Positions 8,362-17,434 are shown, counted from the first letter of the stretch. The stretch is 59,458 nucleotides of DNA from a bacterium 1xD42-87 (GCA_003611805.1 RAYM01000042.1:1-59458), one strand, 5' to 3'. The notes: a model not told the origin generated them from the sequence alone. Made by a program: numbers and translations.

Positions 8362-10332
8362 ATGGGGCAGGAGACAAAGAAAACGACGGCGAAGAAAGGG
8401 ACGGAGCTTTCTCAGGCGGAGGCGGCGCTGCAGCAGAAGAACGTAGAACTGGAGACGGCAAAGAGCGCTGTGGAGAAGGCGGAGAAAGCGAGAGATATTT
8501 TTCTGGCGAATATGTCACACGAACTGAGGACGCCGATCAACACGATTCTGGGGCTGAACGAGCTGATTCTGAGGGAAAGTCAGGAGGAAGCGGTCAAGGA
8601 ATACGCGAGAGACATCAGGCAGGCGGGCAATATTCTGCTTGCGCTGGTCAGCGATATTCTGGACTTTTCCAAGCTTGAGGCGGATAAGATGGATCTGACG
8701 GAAGGTATCTATGACGTCAGTTCCCTTCTGAACGATCTGATTAACAGTATTTCGGTGCAGCTGCGCCGCAAAAAGCTGGATCTGGTTCTGGATATTGCAC
8801 AGGATATTCCCTATAAGCTGTTTGGGGATGAGATACATATCAGACAGATTATCGGGAATCTTTTGTCAAATGCGGTCTGTTATACGGAGAAGGGCAGGAT
8901 TACGCTGCATGTGAGCTGGAAGGAGCTGCCAAAAGACTCTGTGGAAATGTATGTGATCGTAAAGGATACGGGAATCGGTATCAAGGATGAAGATATTCCG
9001 AAGCTCTTTCGTGCGTTTCAGAGGATGGATTCCGCAACCCGCAGCAAAGAAGACAGGACGGGGCTGGGGCTCGCCATCACGCAGCGCCTGATTGAGATGA
9101 TGGGCGGCAGGCTGGAGGTACAGAGCGTATATGGAAAAGGCTCTGCATTTTCCTTTAGAATCATACAGAAGATAGTGGACAGGGAACCGCTCGGCGATTT
9201 TGAAAAGCAGTATAAGGACAGTCTGCGAAGCATTGAGGATTACCATGAAAAATTCATTGCACCCATGGGAAGAATCCTGATTGTGGACGATAACGCCATG
9301 AATCTGGCGGTGGCGCAGGGGCTTTTGAAAGGCACGAGACTGCAGATCGATGTGGCGGCGAGCGGCGAGGAATGTCTGGAACTGATTAAGAGAAAGACGT
9401 ATCATCTGATCTGTATGGATCATATGATGCCGGTGATGGACGGCGTGCAGACGCTTCATGCCATCCGTGCGCTGGAAGGAAATCCGTCCAGAGATATTCC
9501 GGTAATCGCCTTGACGGCAAATGCGGTGGCGGGGGCGAGAGAACTTTATCTGAAAGAGGGCTTTCAGGATTATCTGACAAAGCCCATAGACGCGGATAAG
9601 TTTGAAAATATGCTGATCGAGTATCTGCCAAGCAACGTGGTTTACCTGACCAACAACAGGGATATCAACGACGAGTATGAACAGACGCAGGAAGAGGGAG
9701 ACGGAGAGTTTGATATCAGGGAAAGTCAGCTTTATCTGATGGGCTTTAACCTGAGAAACGGTCTCAGATATATGGGCGGCGACAAGGCGCTTTATGGCAA
9801 AGTTTTGCGCGATTTCCACTCCATTCTGCAGGAGAAGGAGACAGCCCTCAAAGACTTTCTGCAGAAGGGAGATATGCCCGGCTATACGATTATCGTGCAT
9901 TCTCTCAAGGGAAATGCAAGAAATGTAGGTGCGGACGATCTGGCGGATGAAGCCTTTGAGCTGGAGAAGATGGCGAAGGCGGGACAGCTTGAGGATGTGA
10001 CGGTGCGATCCCCGATTCTGTTCAGTATGATGAACACCATGAGAAACAGTCTGCGGGTGTATCTTGAGACGGAGGATGCAGGAGAGAAGGCGGAGCAGCC
10101 AGTGTCGGAGGAGAGTGCAGGGAGCATTACAGAGGATGACTGGGTCAGGGCGCTGCATGAGCTGGCAGCGAGACTGGACGATTTCGACGGGGAGAGCGCG
10201 GCGGCAAAGCTGCGCGAACTGAAACGCTATGACCGACCCGAGTCGGACAAAAAAATGCTGCGGCTCTGTGAGAAAGCGATTAAAGATTACGCTTACGATA
10301 TTGCCCTTGAGGTGGTCAACGCAGTGCTATGA
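8362..10332 (+). CDS. hybrid sensor histidine kinase (HisKA-HATPase-REC-HPt)
   Basis: A 656-residue cytosolic hybrid kinase without membrane segments. A short N-terminal coiled coil (about 15-45) leads into the H box NMSHELRTP (H53). The N box (NLLSNAV), G1 (DTGIGI) and G2 (GLGLAI) of the ATPase follow. A receiver domain around 315-430 has RILIVDDN and the phosphate-acceptor Asp in CMDHMMP (D353). An HPt domain carries VHSLKGNARNVG (H513). This makes a full phosphorelay in one chain, with no sensor domain beyond the coiled coil, so it probably responds to a partner. No output regulator lies next to it. It starts 70 bases after folA. Confidence 0.92.
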   Translation: MGQETKKTTAKKGTELSQAEAALQQKNVELETAKSAVEKAEKARDIFLANMSHELRTPINTILGLNELILRESQEEAVKEYARDIRQAGNILLALVSDILDFSKLEADKMDLTEGIYDVSSLLNDLINSISVQLRRKKLDLVLDIAQDIPYKLFGDEIHIRQIIGNLLSNAVCYTEKGRITLHVSWKELPKDSVEMYVIVKDTGIGIKDEDIPKLFRAFQRMDSATRSKEDRTGLGLAITQRLIEMMGGRLEVQSVYGKGSAFSFRIIQKIVDREPLGDFEKQYKDSLRSIEDYHEKFIAPMGRILIVDDNAMNLAVAQGLLKGTRLQIDVAASGEECLELIKRKTYHLICMDHMMPVMDGVQTLHAIRALEGNPSRDIPVIALTANAVAGARELYLKEGFQDYLTKPIDADKFENMLIEYLPSNVVYLTNNRDINDEYEQTQEEGDGEFDIRESQLYLMGFNLRNGLRYMGGDKALYGKVLRDFHSILQEKETALKDFLQKGDMPGYTIIVHSLKGNARNVGADDLADEAFELEKMAKAGQLEDVTVRSPILFSMMNTMRNSLRVYLETEDAGEKAEQPVSEESAGSITEDDWVRALHELAARLDDFDGESAAAKLRELKRYDRPESDKKMLRLCEKAIKDYAYDIALEVVNAVL

Positions 10333-10338
10333 ACGGGC

Positions 10339-10366
10339 TTGACTTTTAGGGACAAAAGTATATTAT
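10339..10366 (+). promoter_or_regulatory. sigma-A promoter of ilvE
   Basis: TTGACT (10339-10344) and TATTAT (10361-10366) are 16 bases apart. The predicted start near 10373 leaves a leader of about 90 bases before the ATG at 10463. I see no T-box or leader peptide in it. Confidence 0.75.
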
Positions 10367-10462
10367 ATAAAATTATGTATAGGAATTGTTCAGTACAGGA
10401 TTTTGTATGCTGAATGGTTACGAAACGACAGAGGAATGACTGAGGGAGAGGAGTTGGCTATT

Positions 10463-11488
10463 ATGGAAAAAAAGAATCTGGATTGGGCGAATATCGGTTT
10501 CGGCTACCATGAGACAGACAAACGCTTCGTGGCGAATTACAAAAACGGTGCGTGGGATGAGGGCGCGCTTGTGGATGACGCCAATATTGTGATGAACGAG
10601 TGTGCGGGCGTCCTGCAGTATGCACAGACCTGTTTCGAGGGAATGAAAGCTTACACAACCGAGGATGGGCGTATCGTGACTTTCCGTCCCGACTTAAACG
10701 CGCAGCGCATGGAAGATTCCTGTAAACGGCTGGAAATGCCGGTATTTCCGCAGGAGCGTTTTATTCAGGCTGTGACGGATGTGGTGGCTGCGAACGAGGC
10801 TTATGTGCCGCCCTACGGTTCCGGCGCAACCCTCTACATCAGACCTTATATGTTCGGTATCTCTCCGGTGATCGGTGTGAAGCCCGCGGATGAGTACCAG
10901 TTCAGAGTGTTTACCACACCGGTAGGTCCTTACTTTAAGGGCGGCGTGAAGCCGATCACGATCAAGGTGAGTGATTTTGACCGTGCCGCGCCGCATGGAA
11001 CGGGACATATCAAAGCTGGTTTGAATTACGCGATGAGCCTTCATGCCATTGTGACGGCACACGCGGAAGGGTATGATGAGAATATGTATCTGGATGCGGG
11101 CAGCAGGACGCATGTGGAGGAGACCGGCGGCGCGAACTTCCTGTTCGTGACGAGGGACAATAAGGTGGTGACGCCGAAGTCCGACAGCATTCTGCCCTCT
11201 ATCACCAGACGTTCGCTGATGACGGTGGCGAAGGACTATCTGGGGCTCGAGGTGGAGGAGCGTCCAATTGCCTTTGAGGAGGTAAAGGACTTTGCGGAGT
11301 GCGGTCTGTGCGGCACGGCAGCCGTTATTTCTCCGGTAGGAAAGATTGTGGATCACGGAAAAGAGATTGCTTTTCCTAGCGGTATGGCCGAGATGGGACC
11401 TGTCACGAAAAAGCTGTACGATACGCTGACGGGGATTCAGATGGGCAGGATCGAAGCGCCCGAGGGATGGATTCACGTGATTAAATAG
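10463..11488 (+). CDS. ilvE: branched-chain amino acid aminotransferase
   Basis: A fold-type IV PLP aminotransferase of 341 residues that interconverts Val, Leu and Ile with their keto acids. The Schiff-base lysine is in GHIKAGLNYA (K184). The family signatures LQYAQTCFEGMKAY, LYIRPYMFG, EETGGANFLFV and ECGLCGTAAVISPV are all present. The ATG at 10463 has AGGAG 11 bases ahead and gives the usual family N-terminus. The longer frame from 10403 would add 20 atypical residues. It stands alone between its own promoter and a terminator. Confidence 0.95.
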   Translation: MEKKNLDWANIGFGYHETDKRFVANYKNGAWDEGALVDDANIVMNECAGVLQYAQTCFEGMKAYTTEDGRIVTFRPDLNAQRMEDSCKRLEMPVFPQERFIQAVTDVVAANEAYVPPYGSGATLYIRPYMFGISPVIGVKPADEYQFRVFTTPVGPYFKGGVKPITIKVSDFDRAAPHGTGHIKAGLNYAMSLHAIVTAHAEGYDENMYLDAGSRTHVEETGGANFLFVTRDNKVVTPKSDSILPSITRRSLMTVAKDYLGLEVEERPIAFEEVKDFAECGLCGTAAVISPVGKIVDHGKEIAFPSGMAEMGPVTKKLYDTLTGIQMGRIEAPEGWIHVIK

Positions 11489-11593
11489 GCTGTCGGACAC
11501 AGGGAGGTATTTGCAAGATACGGCATGGCTGCAGCATATGACCAAGCCGCTGCCGATAGGAAATGATTTTAGGAAACGAATGGGATAAAAGGG

Positions 11594-11643
11594 AAAGGGA
11601 TTAGGTTGGGATGCATAATAGGCATACGATTTAATCCTTTTTT
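11594..11643 (+). terminator. probable terminator of ilvE
   Basis: AAAGGGATTA (11594-11603) pairs imperfectly with TAATCCTTT (11632-11640). Inside is a second small stem, ATGC with GCAT. Six T follow at 11638-11643. It lies about 100 bases beyond the ilvE stop. Confidence 0.5.
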
Positions 11644-11712
11644 CAGACCATGTGGCAGAAGGATGCGGAAACGCACTGACCGTTGGGTAAACGTTTCGGA
11701 TTGGAGATAAAA

Positions 11713-12474
11713 TTGAACGATACGGAAATCAGGGAGCGGTATCCCTATTTGTATGAGACCCATCTGCATACGTCGGAGTCCAGCGCCTGCGCGAGAAGCA
11801 CCGGGGCGGAGATGGCGCGTGCCTGTAAGGAGTACGGGTATACCGGTATTTTTGTGACAGACCATAACTGGGGTGGAAACACCTGTGTGGATCAGGGGCT
11901 GCCGTGGGAGGCTTGGGTGGATCAATTCTGCCTCGGATATGAGCACGCGAAGGCAGAGGGGGATCAAATCGGACTGGATGTGTTCTTCGGCTATGAAGCA
12001 GGTTATGACGGTACGGAATTTCTGCTGTATGGCATCGATAAGGAGTGGATGAAGGCGCACCCGGAACTTCAGTCTGTATCCGTGGAGGAGCAGTACGGAC
12101 TTGTACATGAGGCGGGCGGGCTGGTGATGCACGCCCATCCTTATCGAGAGGAAGCTTATATTCCCGAGGTGCGGCTTTTCCCGGATTTTGTGGATGGCGT
12201 GGAGGGAATCAATGCCGCGCATCTTTGGCATTCCACGGCTTTGCGCGACAAGACGGTCTATGATAAACGTGCTGTCGCTTATGGGCGGGCGCATGGGTTT
12301 CCCATGAGTGCCGGTTCGGATATTCATTCCACGAATCTGTTCGGGGGCGGCATGGCGTTTCGCAGGAGGCTGCTCTCGGCGGCGGATTATGTGCGGGCGG
12401 TGACGGGCGGCGAGGATTATGTGATGACGGATGGGAAAGTGTGGTATGATAAGACGGGAAAAGTCATAAAATAG
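11713..12474 (+). CDS. PHP-domain metal-dependent phosphoesterase
   Basis: A polymerase-and-histidinol-phosphatase fold protein of about 253 residues. The metal ligands are visible in order: THLHTSE (HxH), VTDHNWG, GYEAGYDG, MHAHPYR and SAGSDIH. Such proteins hydrolyse phosphoesters, and the substrate here is unknown. I chose the TTG at 11713 because GGAG lies 6 bases before it. In-frame TTG codons at 11683 and 11701 are alternatives without a ribosome site. It stands alone after the ilvE terminator. Confidence 0.85.
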   Translation: MNDTEIRERYPYLYETHLHTSESSACARSTGAEMARACKEYGYTGIFVTDHNWGGNTCVDQGLPWEAWVDQFCLGYEHAKAEGDQIGLDVFFGYEAGYDGTEFLLYGIDKEWMKAHPELQSVSVEEQYGLVHEAGGLVMHAHPYREEAYIPEVRLFPDFVDGVEGINAAHLWHSTALRDKTVYDKRAVAYGRAHGFPMSAGSDIHSTNLFGGGMAFRRRLLSAADYVRAVTGGEDYVMTDGKVWYDKTGKVIK

Positions 12475-12529
12475 ATAATAAAATTATGAAATTTTATGAA
12501 TATCCATAGCAGTAATGGAGAAATGGGAG

Positions 12530-12556
12530 AAGGTTGAAAGAAAAACTTTCAACCTT
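12530..12556. terminator. symmetrical hairpin between PHP gene and prsA-like gene
   Basis: A perfect 11-bp stem (12530-12540 with 12546-12556) has a 5-A loop. T residues after the plus-strand side are interrupted (TTGATTT), so it is a weak terminator for the PHP gene. It also lies directly ahead of the next gene's ribosome site. Confidence 0.45.
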
Positions 12557-12572
12557 GATTTGAGGGTCAAAT

Positions 12573-13640
12573 ATGATAAATAGGAGATGGAAACGGGCAG
12601 CAGTATATATATTGTGTATAGTTATGTTAACCATAACGCCTGCAGGCTGCGGTAACGGGGACGGGTTTGGCACGAAGGTGGTACTGACTACGGGATTTGA
12701 GAAGGATGAGATATTCCGAATTGAGTCGAGTTCTTGTAAGCTGCCGGAGCTGATGGTGTATCTGACCACGATTCAGAACCGTTATGAGAGCGTGTACGGG
12801 CAGGAAATCTGGGAGACGATTGCGGACGGCGTGACGCTTGAGGAGAATGTGAAAAATATCGCGCTGGCGCAGATTGCCCAGATCAAGACCATGAACCTGA
12901 TGGCGGAGAAGTACGAGGTGGAGCTGGACGAGGAGGAGCGCGCGCGGGCGGAGAATGCGGCGAAGGCGTATTATGACACGCTGGGAGAGCGGGAGATCGA
13001 GCTGATGGGCGTCAACGAGAAGACCATCAAGTCACTCTACACGGAGCTGGCGCGGGCGGAGAAGATGTACCAGTACACGATCAAGGACATCAACCCGGAG
13101 ATCAGCGACGACGAGGCGCGAACCATCACTGTGCAGCACATTCTGATCAAGACTTACGCGTTGGATGGGACAGGAAAAAAGATCGAGTATACGGAGGAGG
13201 CAAAGCGGGACGCCTACAGGCGGGCGATCGAGGCACTCGGGCAGGCGAGGGAGAGCGAGGATTTCGACGCGCTCATCCGCAAGTACAGCGAGGACGATAA
13301 GTCAACCTATTCTTTCGGAAAAGGGGAGATGGAGGAGTCCTTTGAGACGGCGGCTTTCAATCTGGGAACGGGCGAGATCAGCGACGTGGTGGAGACGGAG
13401 TTTGGCTATCACATCATCAAGTGCATCAACACCTTTGACAGGGAGGAGACGGATGCAAACAAGATCAAGATCGTGGAGCAGAGACGTGAGGAGGCGTTCG
13501 GGCAGGAGTACGATGCTTATGTGGCGACGCTGACCAGAAATCTGAACGAGGAGCTGTGGGACAGCGTGAACTTTATCCATGACGGGGAAGTGACGACACA
13601 GAATTTCTTTGAGGTGTATTCACAGTATTTCGGGAGCTGA
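12573..13640 (+). CDS. PrsA-like peptidyl-prolyl isomerase lipoprotein (parvulin type)
   Basis: A 355-residue lipoprotein with basic N-terminus, hydrophobic core and lipobox ITPAGC (Cys about residue 26). An N-terminal SurA/PrsA-like helical part is followed by a parvulin domain near 185-300 (VQHILIKTY, KYSEDDKSTYSFGKGEM, VVETEFGYHIIKC). It should help fold secreted proteins outside the membrane. GAGGG precedes the ATG. The word GTTATGTTAAC falls inside its signal peptide (12621-12631). The stop codon lies in a 12-bp hairpin. Confidence 0.88.
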   Translation: MINRRWKRAAVYILCIVMLTITPAGCGNGDGFGTKVVLTTGFEKDEIFRIESSSCKLPELMVYLTTIQNRYESVYGQEIWETIADGVTLEENVKNIALAQIAQIKTMNLMAEKYEVELDEEERARAENAAKAYYDTLGEREIELMGVNEKTIKSLYTELARAEKMYQYTIKDINPEISDDEARTITVQHILIKTYALDGTGKKIEYTEEAKRDAYRRAIEALGQARESEDFDALIRKYSEDDKSTYSFGKGEMEESFETAAFNLGTGEISDVVETEFGYHIIKCINTFDREETDANKIKIVEQRREEAFGQEYDAYVATLTRNLNEELWDSVNFIHDGEVTTQNFFEVYSQYFGS

Positions 13641-13655
13641 ACACTCCCGGAATAC
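13625..13655. terminator. 12-bp hairpin over the stop codon of the prsA-like gene
   Basis: 13625-13636 pairs with 13644-13655 (one G-U pair, loop of 7). It spans the TGA at 13638-13640 and separates convergent genes, so it could end transcripts from both sides. Neither side has a clear T run. Confidence 0.5.
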
Positions 13656-13656
13656 G

Positions 13657-14010
13657 CTAGTTGGTTTCCCTGTCTATGTCATTTTCCACCTGCCGGCTGA
13701 TGATATCCAGAGATTCCAGCCAGTTATCCAAAATATCGATGGGTATTTCCTCAGCATCCTGATATATGGAAATCTTTGCCCCGGCATGATAAAGGTCCGC
13801 AATCATTTGACGAAAAAGCTTTTTTCTGTCAATTTCGTTTATATCCTCCAAAGCATCATAGTATTCCAGATCAAATCCTACCACAAAATCACCCTGGTCA
13901 ATCCGCTGTTTAATCGTGCCGATGGACAGGGAATCGTCAAATTTTCTGATGATTTTTATATAGCTGGCGACGGAACTGTCTTTCTCAATTTTCAACTGAA
14001 TGATATCCAT
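13657..14010 (-). CDS. hypothetical protein, possible immunity-cluster member (117 aa)
   Basis: A soluble acidic protein of 117 residues starting MDIIQLKIEKDSSV. AGAGGA lies 8 bases before the ATG. I recall similar short proteins with a central FDLEYYDALEDINEIDRKKLFRQ-type stretch as uncharacterised in Firmicutes. It lies next to an SUKH/Syd-like gene and a broken fragment of another such gene, an arrangement typical of polymorphic-toxin immunity arrays. That role is inferred from context only. Base composition is more AT-rich than the flanking genes. Confidence 0.6.
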   Translation of the reverse strand: MDIIQLKIEKDSSVASYIKIIRKFDDSLSIGTIKQRIDQGDFVVGFDLEYYDALEDINEIDRKKLFRQMIADLYHAGAKISIYQDAEEIPIDILDNWLESLDIISRQVENDIDRETN

Positions 14011-14069
14011 TTGTATGTTCCTCTGTGTTCTGGGTTTTTGATTGTCGGGAGTGCGTTTCTTACAACTAA

Positions 14070-14198
14070 TTATGTTATAAATTTTTCCAAATCTGTGTAT
14101 TTGCCGTACGCAATATTTTCCATAAATGTAATAAAGGAATCTTCTATATTTGTTGCAGAAAAAATAATGTTATCATAATTAAATGGTATTTCTTTATC
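14070..14198 (-). pseudogene. C-terminal remnant of an SUKH-type immunity protein
   Basis: A 42-codon minus-strand stretch without a start codon reads DKEIPFNYDNIIFSATN, then EDSFITFMENIAYGK, and ends EKFIT. This pattern (strand, strand, then a closing helix with FxxFMENI) is what I expect at the end of SMI1/KNR4-like immunity proteins. It begins at the stop codon of the neighbouring 14194-14718 gene, so a deletion probably fused the tail of one immunity gene onto the end of another. Confidence 0.45.
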
Positions 14199-14718
14199 TC
14201 ACAGGTGTCATTTGATTCAGAAATTCTTCCAGCGAATCCGCAAGCTTCTCTACATTTTTGGAATCGTAATCTGCCTGGACGATTGCCCCTGTGCCAGTTT
14301 CCATGCATAAAGCCAAATCCATATTGCTATAGATACCCATATGAAGATACTTTTTTCCGTTGATCTCAAAGATACAAGTCCTTAAATCCCGCAAGATATC
14401 CCGGCTGTCGCTTATGGGATCAAAATTTACGCTTTCTCCATGATAAAAGCCCTGCAGCTGCAGAAAATAGTATGAATTATAAAATTCTTTTGCGGCGTCG
14501 GGCAATGCCAATTCCGGCTCGTTTTCTAAATCCGAAAAATCTGTCTGCTTATCCTTTTCCTTGTACATCCACTGAATATATTCCTCCTCATCCGGTTCGC
14601 CATACCATAAGGAAGACTTCTCTTCTTCATCATATGGGACAGCAGGATAAGTCCCCCTGTAGTTTTTATAGCACGCAAAATACTTGTCCAAATATGTTTT
14701 TAGGCATTCTTTAATCAT
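14194..14718 (-). CDS. SUKH/Syd-like putative immunity protein (174 aa)
   Basis: The likely start is the ATG at 14718, preceded by GGGGGAAACA. An ATG at 14730 has no ribosome site. The protein is acidic and soluble. The second half (LPDAAKEFYNSYYFLQLQG, then HMGIYSNMDLALCMETGTG, then SLEEFLNQM) follows the strand-helix order of the SUKH superfamily, closest by eye to Syd/SUKH-2. Members often neutralise contact-dependent toxins. No toxin gene is present here. The assignment rests on pattern, not on a search. Confidence 0.5.
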   Translation of the reverse strand: MIKECLKTYLDKYFACYKNYRGTYPAVPYDEEEKSSLWYGEPDEEEYIQWMYKEKDKQTDFSDLENEPELALPDAAKEFYNSYYFLQLQGFYHGESVNFDPISDSRDILRDLRTCIFEINGKKYLHMGIYSNMDLALCMETGTGAIVQADYDSKNVEKLADSLEEFLNQMTPVR

Positions 14719-14907
14719 TGTTTCCCCCATTCTGAAGCGTTTTGTACCGAGGAATGTGAATCAAACCACAAAGCCCAAGTTTTCATTGTCAAAGACACTA
14801 AAATTATAACATACAACCGACTTTACCACAATGACGCATCTCACGGGATTTTAGAAAAAATTTATAATTCCCGAAACCCGCATAAAATGGGACGAATCCC
14901 AGAATTA

Positions 14908-14934
14908 CTAGCACTCGTTGCTATCGAGTGCTAA
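14908..14934 (+). promoter_or_regulatory. CIRCE element (HrcA operator) of htpG
   Basis: CTAGCACTC (14908-14916), nine bases, then GAGTGCTAA (14926-14934): the CIRCE inverted repeat with one mismatch in the outermost position of the left arm. It ends 7 bases before the -35 box of the htpG promoter, rather than lying downstream of the promoter as in groE and dnaK operons. It implies control of htpG by the heat-shock repressor HrcA. Confidence 0.9.
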
Positions 14935-14941
14935 TTTCTTC

Positions 14942-14970
14942 TTGACTTCTTAATTTAGGCGTATTAAACT
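14942..14970 (+). promoter_or_regulatory. promoter of htpG
   Basis: TTGACT (14942-14947) and TAAACT (14965-14970) are separated by 17 bases. The start near 14977 gives a leader of about 100 bases. The poor -10 and adjacent CIRCE fit a promoter that is silent without stress. Confidence 0.6.
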
Positions 14971-15078
14971 ATGCTCTAGGTAATCAAATCCCCGGAAAAC
15001 AGGATTTGTTCGGTGTAAGGTGCGGGTGGAAGACATACCGCATGGCAAGGTTTATGAGAGAAAGGAACGTGAGCAATT

Positions 15079-17274
15079 ATGGCAGCGAAACATGGCAGTT
15101 TATCGATCAACAGCGACAATATTTTCCCGATTATCAAGAAGTGGCTGTATTCCGATCACGACATCTTTTTCAGAGAGCTGATCTCCAACGGATGCGACGC
15201 GATCACAAAGCTTAAAAAGTTGGATATGATGGGCGAGTACGCGCTGGCGGATGATTACAAGGCGAAGATTCAGGTCATTGTCAATCCGGAGGAAAAGACG
15301 TTACAATTTATTGACAACGGTATCGGCATGACGGCGGACGAGGTGGAGGAGTACATCAATCAGATTGCTTTCTCCGGCGCGACAGATTTTATTGAAAAAT
15401 ATAAGGATAAGGCGAATGAAGACCAGATCATCGGGCATTTCGGACTGGGCTTTTATTCGGCGTTCATGGTGGCGGACGAGGTGGAGATTGACACCCTGTC
15501 ATGGCAGGACGGCGCGCAGGCGGTGCATTGGACATGCGACGGCGGCACGGAATTTGATATGGAGGATGGAACCAGGACGGAAGTAGGTACAACGATCACC
15601 CTCCACATCAATGAGGACTGTCTGGAGTTCTGCAACGAATATAAGGCGAAAGAGGTCATCAAGAAATACTGTTCCTTTATGCCTACGGAAATCTGGCTTT
15701 CCAAGGCAAACACTACGGAGACCCAGATCATCAAAGAGGATGAAAAGCTTTCTACCGACGAGGTCGTGGAGGAGATCAAGAAGGAGAAGGAGGAGGACGA
15801 GCAGAAATTAAAAATCAAGAAGCGTCCCGAGCTTCTCAACGAGACGCAGCCGCTCTGGGCAAAGCATCCCAACGAGTGTACGAAGGAAGAGTATCTGGAG
15901 TTTTACCGCAAGGTCTTTCAGGATTACAAGGAGCCGCTGTTCTGGATCCATCTGAACATGGATTATCCGTTTAACATGAAGGGCATCCTCTACTTCCCGA
16001 AGATAAATATGGAGTACGAGTCCATTGAGGGAACCATTAAATTATATAACAATCAGGTGTTTATCGCGGACAATATCAAGGAAGTGATTCCCGAGTTCCT
16101 GATGCTGCTCAAAGGTGTGATCGACTGCCCTGACCTGCCGCTCAACGTGTCCAGAAGCGCGCTGCAGAACGACGGTTTTGTCAAGAAGATCAGCGAGTAC
16201 ATCACAAAGAAGGTGGCGGATAAGCTGTCCGGCATGTGCAAGACCGAGAAGGAAGAGTACGAGAAATACTGGGATGATATCAGTCCCTTCATCAAGTTCG
16301 GCTGCCTGAAGGACGACAAGTTCTGCGAGAAGATGACCGACTACATCCTTTTCAAGAATCTGGACGGCGAGTACATGACGCTGCCCGAGTGTCTGGAGGT
16401 CAACAAGATCGATCCCGACGAGGCGGATGACGCTGAGAATGCTGCGGGTGAGACGGCTGCGGCCGGTGACGGAAATGCGGAAACCGCAGGAGAGAGCGGT
16501 GGACAGGACGAGCCGGACAGCGCGGCGGCAGGCGAAAATGTGGAAGCCGGAGCGGTGGACGAAAACGGCGAGAAGGTGGAAGCCGAGGTCGTTGACGAGG
16601 CTGAGAAAGTGGACGGCGAGGTACTTGACGAGGACGGCGAGCCCGTCGAGGAGGAGAAGAAGGAGAAGGTCATCTACTACGTGACCGACGAGAAGCAGCA
16701 GAGTCAGTATATCAATATGTTTAAGGCGGCGAAGATGGACGCGGTGATATTGACCCACAATATCGACCAGCCCTTCGTATCCCAGCTTGAGGCGAAGAAC
16801 GAGGGCATTAAGTTCCAGCGTATCGACGCCGACCTGACGGACACCTTCAAGGCAAAGACGTCCAAGAAGGCGGAGAAGGAGATGGAGGAGCAGGCGGAAG
16901 AGATCGCCAAGCTGATGAAGAAAGTTCTCAAGAAGGATCAGATCAAAGTGAAGATTGAGAAGCTGAAGAACAAGAAGATTTCTTCCATGATCACGCTCTC
17001 CGAGGAGTCCCGCAGGATGCAGGACATGATGAAGATGTACTCCATGCCGGGTATGGATATGGGGAATTTCGGCAAGGAAGGGGAGACGCTGATCCTCAAT
17101 GCCAACCATCCTCTTGTGGAGTATGTGTTGGAGCATCAGGATGGCGAGAACGTGAAGATGATCTGTGAGCAGCTCTACGATCTGGCGCTGCTGCAGCAGG
17201 CGCCCCTTGAGCCGGAGGCTATGACCAAGTTTGTGGCGAGAAGCAATGAGATTATGATGATGCTGACGAAGTAA
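15079..17274 (+). CDS. htpG: chaperone HtpG (Hsp90) with an acidic insert
   Basis: A 731-residue bacterial Hsp90. ATP-site motifs are ELISNGCDAI, DNGIGM and GHFGLGFYSAFMVAD. The middle-domain signature is LPLNVSRSALQND. Bacterial HtpG is usually about 620-650 residues. The excess is an Ala/Gly/Glu/Asp-rich, low-complexity block at about residues 445-530, placed just before the strand reading IYYVT. It carries internal repeats of EVVDE/EVLDE type. Eukaryotic Hsp90 has its charged linker elsewhere (between N and middle domains). GAAAGGA precedes the ATG. Regulated by CIRCE. Confidence 0.95.
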   Translation: MAAKHGSLSINSDNIFPIIKKWLYSDHDIFFRELISNGCDAITKLKKLDMMGEYALADDYKAKIQVIVNPEEKTLQFIDNGIGMTADEVEEYINQIAFSGATDFIEKYKDKANEDQIIGHFGLGFYSAFMVADEVEIDTLSWQDGAQAVHWTCDGGTEFDMEDGTRTEVGTTITLHINEDCLEFCNEYKAKEVIKKYCSFMPTEIWLSKANTTETQIIKEDEKLSTDEVVEEIKKEKEEDEQKLKIKKRPELLNETQPLWAKHPNECTKEEYLEFYRKVFQDYKEPLFWIHLNMDYPFNMKGILYFPKINMEYESIEGTIKLYNNQVFIADNIKEVIPEFLMLLKGVIDCPDLPLNVSRSALQNDGFVKKISEYITKKVADKLSGMCKTEKEEYEKYWDDISPFIKFGCLKDDKFCEKMTDYILFKNLDGEYMTLPECLEVNKIDPDEADDAENAAGETAAAGDGNAETAGESGGQDEPDSAAAGENVEAGAVDENGEKVEAEVVDEAEKVDGEVLDEDGEPVEEEKKEKVIYYVTDEKQQSQYINMFKAAKMDAVILTHNIDQPFVSQLEAKNEGIKFQRIDADLTDTFKAKTSKKAEKEMEEQAEEIAKLMKKVLKKDQIKVKIEKLKNKKISSMITLSEESRRMQDMMKMYSMPGMDMGNFGKEGETLILNANHPLVEYVLEHQDGENVKMICEQLYDLALLQQAPLEPEAMTKFVARSNEIMMMLTK

Positions 17275-17299
17275 AGAAAAATAGACAGCATGGCAGTAG

Positions 17300-17350
17300 A
17301 AACAGGACAGAGAATCGCTTTTTTAAAGAGACGGTTCTCTGTCCTGTTTT
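17300..17350 (+). terminator. strong terminator of htpG
   Basis: A 15-bp perfect stem (17300-17314 with 17335-17349) with a 20-base loop ends in TTTT. It lies 25 bases after the htpG stop. Confidence 0.9.
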
Positions 17351-17434
17351 GAATTATATTTTGTAACAGGAGCCGCCTATTTGGCAATACAGGATCCCAC
17401 GAAGGGATAAATGTTATTTCGCTTAAAAATAAAC

